The translations under genes and the position numbers were made by a program. From the NCBI GenBank assembly GCA_020629835.1, contig JAHDCO010000038.1, positions 1 to 37,977 on the forward strand: a stretch of DNA of 37,977 nt. Reading direction: 5' to 3'. Below are positions 32,347 through 37,977 of the stretch, piece after piece (the stretch's first letter is position 1; each line of letters begins with the position of its first letter). The notes below the pieces were generated by a model, which did not search any database, was not told the origin of the DNA, and worked only from the letters and a program-made list of their open reading frames with translations. The DNA is from Granulosicoccaceae bacterium. Its GTDB lineage: Bacteria > Pseudomonadota > Gammaproteobacteria > Granulosicoccales > Granulosicoccaceae.

Positions 32347-33390
32347 ATGATAAATGTAGGCATTATTGGTGGGTCCGGATATACCGGTGTTGAGCTCCTT
32401 CGGTTGCTGCTGCCGCGCACAGACGTTTCCATACGCTTTGTCAGTTCCCGAGCGCACGCTGGCACAAGAGTCGATGAGCAATTCACCAGCTTGAGGGGTC
32501 ATTGCGATTTAGAATTTTCCGACCCCGCCACCATCAATCAAGCAGAATGTGACCTGGTGTTTTTTGCAACGCCTAACGGCACGGCCATGCATCAAGCGCC
32601 GGCGTTACTTGAAGCGGGTGTGAAAGTCGTGGATCTGTCTGCGGACTACCGAATCAAGGACATCGGAACTTGGGAGCGTTGGTACGGACTGACTCACACC
32701 AGTCCCGCCTGGGTTGAACGCGCCGTGTATGGGCTACCTGAAATCAATCGTGAGGCGATTCGCAGCGCTGATCTGGTAGCGAACCCGGGGTGTTATCCCA
32801 CCACTGTGCAGTTAGGATTTTTGCCTTTGTTGGAGGCAGGTCTAGTCGACACCAAGTCACTGATTGCTGATGCTAAATCCGGCGTAAGCGGTGCGGGTCG
32901 CGCCGCCAGCGTGCCTACTCTGCTGGCAGAAGCATCTGACAATTTCAAAGCCTATGGAGTGTCTGGGCACCGGCACTTACCCGAGATTGAACAGGGGCTG
33001 ACGTTTATGAGCGATAGCCCCATCGATTTGACCTTCACGCCTCACTTACTGCCTATCATTCGTGGCATACATGCGACCTTGTACGCACCACTTAAATCCG
33101 GAGTATCGGCGTCTGAAGAAGAGTTACAGGCCTTATTCGAAAGCCGCTTCAAGAGTGAACCGTTTGTTGATGTACTACCTAGTGGTGTTTATCCGGAGAC
33201 TCGGTCAGTCAAAGGCAGCAACACGGTTCGACTTTCCGTGCTTAAGCCGCAGGGGCGAAACACCGTCGTGGTACTTGCCGTTGAAGACAATCTGGTTAAA
33301 GGCGCTGCGGGTCAGGCAGTCCAAAATATGAACTTGATGATGGGTATGGAAGAAACGGAAGGCTTACAGGGCCTGCCGCTGTTGCCATAA
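32347..33390 (+). CDS. argC: N-acetyl-gamma-glutamyl-phosphate reductase
   Basis: A 347-residue enzyme of arginine synthesis reducing N-acetyl-glutamyl-5-phosphate to the semialdehyde. NADP motif [16 protein letters not shown] (6-21), [10 protein letters not shown], the active-site NPGCYPTT with Cys149, [25 protein letters not shown] (catalytic His) and the C-terminal dehydrogenase fold. It starts 24 bases after the phosphotransferase. It is followed by a small membrane protein gene and erpA, as in P. aeruginosa. Confidence 0.97.
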   Translation: MINVGIIGGSGYTGVELLRLLLPRTDVSIRFVSSRAHAGTRVDEQFTSLRGHCDLEFSDPATINQAECDLVFFATPNGTAMHQAPALLEAGVKVVDLSADYRIKDIGTWERWYGLTHTSPAWVERAVYGLPEINREAIRSADLVANPGCYPTTVQLGFLPLLEAGLVDTKSLIADAKSGVSGAGRAASVPTLLAEASDNFKAYGVSGHRHLPEIEQGLTFMSDSPIDLTFTPHLLPIIRGIHATLYAPLKSGVSASEEELQALFESRFKSEPFVDVLPSGVYPETRSVKGSNTVRLSVLKPQGRNTVVVLAVEDNLVKGAAGQAVQNMNLMMGMEETEGLQGLPLLP

Positions 33391-33393
33391 ACC

Positions 33394-34086
33394 ATGCCCG
33401 GAAGCCGCCGTACTCTGTTACTGATGTGCAGCAGTTGTTTGATGCTCGGTGGGTTATTGGGATTTACGATCGGTACGACTTCGAAATCAGTCAACCCATC
33501 GTCTGAATCCGCCGACCTTACGACATCTATTGAATTATTGACGGCCCATAGTCAGCAGCAGGCCAACGCATTGCAGATAGCCGAAGCATCCATGGCCCGA
33601 CTTGCCCAGGAGATGGATGCGCAAGATCGAGATCATGAATTGGAAGTTCAGGAACTTGAGTTATACCGTCGCATAGAGTCCGGTGGTAGTCAGCAGGGTC
33701 TGAAATTGGAATCTGTTGAGTTGCAGATGGTGGATGATTGGCCGGCGCTTAAAATTACAATCTTCCAGGAGGGTGGGCGTGATAGAGCAAAAGGACGCGC
33801 AGGTGCGACACTGATTGGCACTGATCTGGCGGGTGCCGAGGCCGGTCGGTTAGTGCTGGTGGACGTGGAGTCATCTTCCGCGATGGCCTTCGAATTTCAG
33901 TTTTTTACCCGTTTGTCGATTCCATTACCATTAACAGTGCCCGCACCCGGTGATCAGACCAGCTTTGAGACGTGGTTGGAAGGTCTTGATTTAGTTGAGA
34001 TTGACCTTATTCCTGAGGGGTTAGGGGAGACGCCTATGCGAATCACCGTTCCGGCTAATCAGATCACTGTTGGCTTTTTGGAATAG
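33394..34086 (+). CDS. Membrane-anchored coiled-coil protein, DUF6776-like
   Basis: A 230-residue protein. One N-terminal membrane segment (about 7-28, TLLLMCSSCLMLGGLLGFTI) is followed by a helical, Gln/Glu-rich coiled-coil region (LLTAHSQQQANALQIAEASM.., ELEVQELELYRRIESG). A beta-rich C-terminal half begins near LKLESVELQMVDDWPALKIT. It matches in position and layout the uncharacterised protein found between argC and erpA in pseudomonads and other gammaproteobacteria; I assign the family name on that basis. Function is unknown. It begins 3 bases after the argC stop. Its stop codon overlaps the erpA promoter and IscR-like site. Confidence 0.75.
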   Translation: MPGSRRTLLLMCSSCLMLGGLLGFTIGTTSKSVNPSSESADLTTSIELLTAHSQQQANALQIAEASMARLAQEMDAQDRDHELEVQELELYRRIESGGSQQGLKLESVELQMVDDWPALKITIFQEGGRDRAKGRAGATLIGTDLAGAEAGRLVLVDVESSSAMAFEFQFFTRLSIPLPLTVPAPGDQTSFETWLEGLDLVEIDLIPEGLGETPMRITVPANQITVGFLE

Positions 34087-34114
34087 TTGACTAATTTACT
34101 AGGTCAAGTACACT
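34083..34114 (+). promoter_or_regulatory. erpA promoter with an IscR type-1-like operator
   Basis: -35 TTGACT (34087-34092) and -10 TACACT (34109-34114) are separated by 16 bases. The overlapping segment from 34083 begins ATAGTTGACTAATTTA. Against the IscR type-1 consensus ATASYYGACTRWWWYAGTCRRSTAT (as I remember it), the first 16 positions match fully and 4 of the last 9 match (20 of 25). ErpA is a known IscR target in E. coli. Binding here is an inference. Confidence 0.6.
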
Positions 34115-34162
34115 TCTCCCCCGAGTCAGTGATTTTCACTCACGTTTTTCTAAGGAATGTTC

Positions 34163-34528
34163 ATGTCTGCCGAGCTTGAGTTCGATGACTTTCAAATGCC
34201 CGACCCTCTGGTCTTTACTGAGGCTGCTGCGCTGAAAGTTAAGGAACTGATCGAGGAAGAGGGTAATCCTGACCTGATGCTGCGTGTATTCGTATCAGGC
34301 GGCGGCTGCTCGGGCTTTCAGTACGGCTTTACCTTCGACGAAGTACTAAACGAAGGCGACACCACCGTACAGAAAGAAGGGGTGAAATTGCTGATAGACC
34401 CGATGAGCTTCCAGTATTTGACCGGCGCTGAAATTGACTACACGGAAGGATTAGAAGGGTCGCAGTTCGTGATCCGTAATCCCAACGCGGTCACCACCTG
34501 CGGTTGCGGCAGCTCCTTCTCAGTGTGA
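34163..34528 (+). CDS. erpA: A-type iron-sulfur carrier ErpA
   Basis: A 121-residue A-type carrier delivering Fe-S clusters to apo-proteins such as IspG/IspH. Fe-S ligands Cys49 ([11 protein letters not shown]), Cys113 and Cys115 ([11 protein letters not shown]) are all present. The pattern [19 protein letters not shown] and [20 protein letters not shown] is typical. I use the ATG at 34163, placed 6-7 bases after AAGGA; another ATG two codons earlier overlaps that ribosome site. ErpA is favoured over IscA by length and by context (argC / DUF6776-like upstream, M23/tyrS downstream). It converges on the M23 peptidase gene. Confidence 0.95.
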   Translation: MSAELEFDDFQMPDPLVFTEAAALKVKELIEEEGNPDLMLRVFVSGGGCSGFQYGFTFDEVLNEGDTTVQKEGVKLLIDPMSFQYLTGAEIDYTEGLEGSQFVIRNPNAVTTCGCGSSFSV

Positions 34529-34572
34529 CTTGACGCCCGTCTGATTTCTTCGCAGAGACGTCGGATAAAACC

Positions 34573-36249
34573 TTACTGAGAAGCGCTAGCTACGGCAGTG
34601 TCAGCGGGTATCACGCTGCGCATCTGGGCAATCATCTCATCCGATACGGCACGCAGTGCATCTCGATACTTCGGATCAATCGGATCAGCCTTGGGTAAGC
34701 TGACTTTCAACGGATCCATGTGCACACCGTTCTTTCTGAATTCATAGTGTAGGTGGGTACCGGTTACACGACCCGTTTTGCCTACATACCCAATCACCTG
34801 GCCACGTTTTACTTTCGTACCTCGGTCAACGCCTTTCGCGATCCGTGACATATGGGCGTAAAGCGTACTGATGTTGTTGCCGTGCTGGATAGTTACCCGG
34901 TTGCCATAGGCGTTTTGGAAGCCGGAAGCTTTTACTGTGCCGTCGGCCGTCGCGTAAATTGGAGAACCGTAGGGCGAGCCGTAATCAACTCCGCGATGAG
35001 CGCGAATTTGGTTGAGCACAGGGTGGAGGCGGTTGGGATCAAAGCGCGAGGTAATGCGCACGACATCAACCGGGTGGCGCAAAAACGTACGTTGTTTGGT
35101 TTGACCGTCCGGAGAGTAATAGGTGGTTCGACCGTCTTCGGTGGTAAATCGAATGGCTCGATGAGCACGCCCGCCACGGATAAATTCAGCCGCCAGGATA
35201 TCTCCGTCGCCAATGTACTTGCCTTCCCGGTACAGCCGATCAAACACGATGCTGAATTGATCGCCTTTCTGGATATCTCGAGAGAAATCCAGCTCCCATT
35301 CGAAGATGTCAGCGAGTTCCATGATCGTCGACTGCTTCAGCTTGGCTTGTTCAGCTGCTGCAAACAGTGAAGATTCGATGGTCCCGGAGGTGACGACGCG
35401 CTCTTTCTCGATCGGCAGGTCAATAGAGGCTACCGCAAAGTCGTTGTCCGCCTTACGAATGGTGACGCGCTTATCTTTACCAACTTTCGCCGTCAGGCTG
35501 TGAAAGCTGCCGTCACTGGTTTGAACAACCGTCAGCTTTTGACCGATTCGTAGGTTTGACAGGTGCTCAATAACAAACTTATCGGCCAGCAGTTTCGGCA
35601 TTTGCTCAACGCTTACCCCATGCTCATTCAATATTCCTGACAGCGTATTGCCTGACTGCACACTGATGACTTTCTCAATGGCGTTGCTCGGTGCTTCCGC
35701 TCGTTGCCGCATGGCAGCGATGGTTGGGTGATTAACAAGAGGCGATACGGTTACGGTTTTTGTAGGCTCTTGCCCCGCAAGCTTTTCAGGCGTAAGCGAC
35801 TGCATTTCCTCCAGTAACGAAGGTTGCGTCGTATACGTATCGATTGGCAACAGACCCAGCTCCGATGATTCATCCGCGGCGGCAAGGCCTGAATCTGGAC
35901 GCAGAGCTGCAGCATAAAGTTGTTTACCTTCACCCAGGGCGTTGGTTGCGTCATCGAAAAAGAACGTCGGGCTGAGCATGGCAGCCATGCGATGAGGTTC
36001 AGGAACCGTTTCAACGCGACCGCTCAAGTCGGTAGAGGTGGTGGTAGCCATCAGACCGACAGCGACCACACACAAACCGCACATGGATATCTTTCTTATC
36101 GGAACGCGCCGCTTGGCCGCCGTGACACCGTGCACCTTGCGTACCGCGCCGACGCCTCCGCCCGAGGCCGGCTGACGTTGCTTCGCCCCTCGAGCCTTAA
36201 CATTAAAGTCGACGTTTAAGGCATTATTTGTGGCGAGATCGAGAGTCAA
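34573..36249 (-). CDS. M23 murein DD-endopeptidase, MepM/YebA-like
   Basis: A 558-residue envelope peptidase. A basic cytoplasmic N-terminus and one transmembrane segment (about 54-72, MCGLCVVAVGLMATTTS) lead to a long linker, then an OapA/LysM-like region (ISVQSGNTLSGILNEHGVSV). A Csd3-like N-terminal domain is followed by the LytM/M23 domain, about 385-520. Zn ligands are His418 and Asp422 (HRGVDYGSPYG) and His501 in HLHYEFR (His499/501), with YAHMS. It cleaves D-Ala-mDAP crosslinks to let peptidoglycan grow. The only long start is TTG at 36249 without a good ribosome site; a GTG at 36135 is possible. It is divergent from tyrS. In P. aeruginosa anmK lies between erpA and this gene; here it is absent. 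Confidence 0.93.
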   Translation of the reverse strand: MTLDLATNNALNVDFNVKARGAKQRQPASGGGVGAVRKVHGVTAAKRRVPIRKISMCGLCVVAVGLMATTTSTDLSGRVETVPEPHRMAAMLSPTFFFDDATNALGEGKQLYAAALRPDSGLAAADESSELGLLPIDTYTTQPSLLEEMQSLTPEKLAGQEPTKTVTVSPLVNHPTIAAMRQRAEAPSNAIEKVISVQSGNTLSGILNEHGVSVEQMPKLLADKFVIEHLSNLRIGQKLTVVQTSDGSFHSLTAKVGKDKRVTIRKADNDFAVASIDLPIEKERVVTSGTIESSLFAAAEQAKLKQSTIMELADIFEWELDFSRDIQKGDQFSIVFDRLYREGKYIGDGDILAAEFIRGGRAHRAIRFTTEDGRTTYYSPDGQTKQRTFLRHPVDVVRITSRFDPNRLHPVLNQIRAHRGVDYGSPYGSPIYATADGTVKASGFQNAYGNRVTIQHGNNISTLYAHMSRIAKGVDRGTKVKRGQVIGYVGKTGRVTGTHLHYEFRKNGVHMDPLKVSLPKADPIDPKYRDALRAVSDEMIAQMRSVIPADTAVASASQ

Positions 36250-36446
36250 CGCGATGGCCCGATGATTGTCTGCGAAACGGTGTGGATTGAACTTTTTCGT
36301 TATAGTCCGCAGTACGCACGTAACGACATTCGCTCAATTTCACAAAGTTTAGAACAGTACTTCGATTTTTGTAGGGTGCCGTAACGTTTTTGTACCCTTG
36401 TTGAGTAGTTTTTGACCACCTTAGTCCTTTACCTTCCTTTAAATCA
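36250..36446. other. Divergent intergenic region between the M23 peptidase gene and tyrS
   Basis: 197 bases between divergent genes, so it should carry both promoters. It is AT-rich with TATAGT at about 36301-36306 and TTTTTGACC at about 36409-36417, but I could not pair a -35 with a -10 at standard spacing for either gene. tyrS has no good ribosome site (CTTCCTTTAAATCA before ATG). I saw no hairpin resembling a T-box leader. Confidence 0.4.
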
Positions 36447-37652
36447 ATGAACCCAACTCCTCTGGATGAACAACTCGCCCTGCTTGAACGCGGTGTGGAC
36501 GAATTACTCTTGCGCGATGAATTGATTGAGCGCTTGAAGCTTGGTCGTCCTTTGAAGATTAAGGCCGGATTTGATCCTACTGCGCCAGACCTGCATCTTG
36601 GGCATACCGTGCTTCTGAATAAGATGCGTCAGTTTCAGGAATTGGGGCATGAAGTTACGTTCTTGATTGGCGACTTCACAGGGCGTATCGGCGACCCGAG
36701 TGGGCGCAACGTGACACGGCCACCGTTGGACGATAAGGCCATCGAAGCAAATGCGGAAACTTACAAGTCTCAAGTATTTAAAGTGTTGGACCCAGAGGCT
36801 ACGAAAATTCGTTTCAACGCAGAATGGTTTGGGCCAATGGATGCCGTTGGGCTGATAAGGCTCGCATCGAAACAAACACTGGCGCGCATTCTAGAACGGG
36901 ACGATTTCGATAAGCGTTATAAATCCAACCAGCCCATCGCCTTGCATGAGTTGCTGTATCCATTGGTACAAGGCTACGACTCCGTCGCGTTAGGGTGTGA
37001 TGTAGAGCTGGGCGGCACCGATCAGAAGTTCAATTTATTAATGGGGCGAGAGTTGCAGAAAGCGAACGGCCAGCCACCGCAGATCATAATGACTCTGCCT
37101 TTGTTAGAAGGCTTGGATGGGGTTCAGAAAATGTCGAAGTCATTGAACAACTACATAGGTGTCAATGACGAACCCAATGACATGTTTGGAAAAGTCATGT
37201 CGATTCCTGATGACATCATGTGGCGGTATTTCGATTTGGTGAGCCTAAAGTCGAACCAGGAAATAGACGGTTACAAAAAAGCCGTAGAAGAGGGCAAGAA
37301 CCCTCGAGACATCAAGTTTGAATTGGGTCTGGAGATCGTCGCTCGGTTTCATAATGAATCGCTTGCAAAAGCGGCGCAGGAAGCCTTTGTACAACGCTTT
37401 CAAAAAGGCCAGCTGCCTGATGACCTGGAAACCATCAACCTAGTGGTAGGGGATGAAGGTAAGGCTTTAGCGAATGTATTAACCGAGTTGTCGTTGACGA
37501 GCTCAACGTCGGAGGCGCACCGTATGGTGAAGCAAGGCGCAGTTCGGATTGACGGCCAAAAGGTTGAGGACTCACGCCAGTTACTACAAGCGGGTAATGA
37601 GGTGGTGCTTCAGGTAGGTAAACGTCGGGTAGCGCGAGCCAAGTTGACTTAA
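36447..37652 (+). CDS. tyrS: Tyrosyl-tRNA synthetase
   Basis: A 401-residue class I aminoacyl-tRNA synthetase. HIGH-type motif HLGHT (50-54), [13 protein letters not shown], the tyrosine/ATP site [25 protein letters not shown] at 228-232, and an S4 RNA-binding domain in the last 65 residues ([20 protein letters not shown]). The length and motif style match the shorter TyrRS subgroup (TyrZ-like, found in Pseudomonas) rather than E. coli TyrS. It lies just upstream of a ribosomal RNA operon, as in P. aeruginosa (tyrS PA0668). Confidence 0.97.
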   Translation: MNPTPLDEQLALLERGVDELLLRDELIERLKLGRPLKIKAGFDPTAPDLHLGHTVLLNKMRQFQELGHEVTFLIGDFTGRIGDPSGRNVTRPPLDDKAIEANAETYKSQVFKVLDPEATKIRFNAEWFGPMDAVGLIRLASKQTLARILERDDFDKRYKSNQPIALHELLYPLVQGYDSVALGCDVELGGTDQKFNLLMGRELQKANGQPPQIIMTLPLLEGLDGVQKMSKSLNNYIGVNDEPNDMFGKVMSIPDDIMWRYFDLVSLKSNQEIDGYKKAVEEGKNPRDIKFELGLEIVARFHNESLAKAAQEAFVQRFQKGQLPDDLETINLVVGDEGKALANVLTELSLTSSTSEAHRMVKQGAVRIDGQKVEDSRQLLQAGNEVVLQVGKRRVARAKLT

Positions 37653-37763
37653 ATACGCGCGTTAACGACGCATTACACTGCGTAGCCGTCAAAGCATTAT
37701 TGACGCGTTTGTTGAGCATTTGGCATAGCTCCCTTGGAGTGGCACTTTTTTTCTTTGGGGCGG

Positions 37764-37791
37764 TTGACGTGGAAATTTCAGAGCCTACAAT
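37764..37791 (+). promoter_or_regulatory. rRNA promoter candidate 1
   Basis: TTGACG (37764-37769), 16-base spacer, TACAAT (37786-37791). A T-rich tract (CACTTTTTTTCTTT) lies 10-25 bases upstream of the -35, fitting an UP element. A pyrimidine and GC-rich segment follows the -10, as in growth-rate-controlled promoters. Confidence 0.7.
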
Positions 37792-37854
37792 TCCGTCCTC
37801 CGCTGCACAGCAGGCCACACGTTGTCTGGGCGTAGCGGGCAACAATTTCTCCGG

Positions 37855-37876
37855 TGCCTGATCAGGCAAATTTTTT
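37855..37876 (+). terminator. Terminator-like palindrome between the two rRNA promoters
   Basis: TGCCTGATCAGGCA (37855-37868) is a perfect 14-base palindrome able to form a 5-bp stem with a GATC loop. It is followed by AATTTTTT. It resembles a weak intrinsic terminator that P1 transcripts would meet before boxA. Confidence 0.45.
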
Positions 37877-37888
37877 CCCGGAAAAAGG

Positions 37889-37916
37889 TTGCAGAGCGAA
37901 AAAAGTCTGTTAAACT
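37889..37916 (+). promoter_or_regulatory. rRNA promoter candidate 2
   Basis: TTGCAG (37889-37894), 16-base spacer, TAAACT (37911-37916). Upstream is an AT-rich segment with a near-palindrome TTTTTCC-C-GGAAAAA (37872-37886), possible UP element or Fis-type site. The transcript would start just before boxB. Confidence 0.65.
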
Positions 37917-37927
37917 TCTCGCTCTTC

Positions 37928-37957
37928 GCTGCAGACAAAGCAGCACGCTCTTTTACA
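37928..37957 (+). promoter_or_regulatory. boxB/boxA antitermination signal of the rRNA leader
   Basis: boxB-like hairpin GCTGC / GCAGC (37928-37932, 37940-37944; 7-base loop) followed by GCTCTTTTACA (37947-37957), one base different from the E. coli boxA core GCTCTTTAACA. This identifies the downstream transcript as an rRNA operon. Confidence 0.8.
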
Positions 37958-37977
37958 ATCGAATCAAGTAGCTTAGA

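Larger units (their letters stand above)
37653..37977 (+). promoter_or_regulatory. Ribosomal RNA operon leader region (no gene within the window)
   Basis: 325 bases after tyrS without a protein gene. It contains two tandem sigma-70 promoter candidates, AT tracts upstream of each (possible UP elements), a palindrome followed by a T run, and a boxB/boxA antitermination signal. This is the standard layout of a gammaproteobacterial rrn leader. 16S rRNA should begin within about 200-300 bases beyond the edge. A weak hairpin CGTCAA-N7-TTGACG (37687-37705) may help end tyrS transcripts. Confidence 0.8.

Noticed and set aside
37435-37938. Minus-strand frame of 167 codons over the end of tyrS and the rRNA leader
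   Set aside because: It crosses the tyrS S4 domain, both rRNA promoters and boxB; no family recognised.

Overview
The window reads as chromosomal core DNA of a free-living gammaproteobacterium with type IV pili and a type II secretion system. Nearly every gene has a recognisable gammaproteobacterial family. Two blocks match, from memory, the gene order of Pseudomonas aeruginosa: yggT-proC-yggS / pilT-pilU ... pyrC'-pyrB-pyrR-ruvX-yqgE-tonB3-gshB / pilG-pilH-pilI-pilJ-chpA, and argC-(DUF6776-like)-erpA-M23 peptidase-tyrS-rRNA operon. The inserted or substituted genes suggest a lineage other than Pseudomonas. I cannot name the genus.

Layout. 1-4902 (minus): start of a type II secretion operon, gspC-gspD-gspE-gspF, with gspF cut by the window edge. 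4903-5258: non-coding, with a strong hairpin. 5259-5735 (minus): an HU-like nucleoid protein with a long Lys/Ala-rich histone-H1-like N-terminal tail. 5960-9242 (minus): yggS-tal-proC-yggT. 9446-11735 (plus): pilT and pilU, the pilus retraction ATPases. 11762-14307 (plus): a galacturonokinase-like GHMP kinase, a sugar-1-phosphate nucleotidyltransferase overlapping it by ATGA, and thymidine kinase. 14320-19929 (minus): gshB-tonB-yqgE-ruvX-pyrR-pyrB-pyrC', the last four tightly overlapped. 20053-27908 (plus): pilG-pilH-pilI-pilJ-chpA, the chemosensory system controlling type IV pili, with no pilK between pilJ and chpA. 28001-30226: a secreted beta-propeller lipoprotein. 30315-32322: an inositol-dehydrogenase-like oxidoreductase overlapped by a small-molecule phosphotransferase. 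32347-34528: argC, a small membrane protein and erpA. 34573-36249 (minus): an M23 murein endopeptidase. 36447-37652: tyrS. 37653-37977: the promoter and boxB/boxA leader of a ribosomal RNA operon whose 16S gene lies just past the window edge.

How they fit together. PilT/PilU and PilGHIJ-ChpA, with a TonB3-like protein, form the motor and sensory control of twitching motility and surface sensing. The Gsp proteins form a related secretion machine. PyrB with a catalytically dead PyrC' forms the Pseudomonas-type aspartate transcarbamoylase. The kinase/nucleotidyltransferase pair looks like a two-step salvage route from a free sugar or uronate to an NDP-sugar. The erpA promoter has a sequence resembling an IscR type-1 site, which suggests control by Fe-S status.

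I saw no insertion sequences, phage genes, CRISPR arrays or tRNAs. I found no clear undescribed multi-gene system. The best candidates for something new are the H1-tailed HU protein, the kinase/nucleotidyltransferase pair, the shortened pilus chemosensory system with a divergent receptor tip, the oxidoreductase/kinase pair behind a split inverted repeat, and the competing hairpins between yggT and the HU gene.
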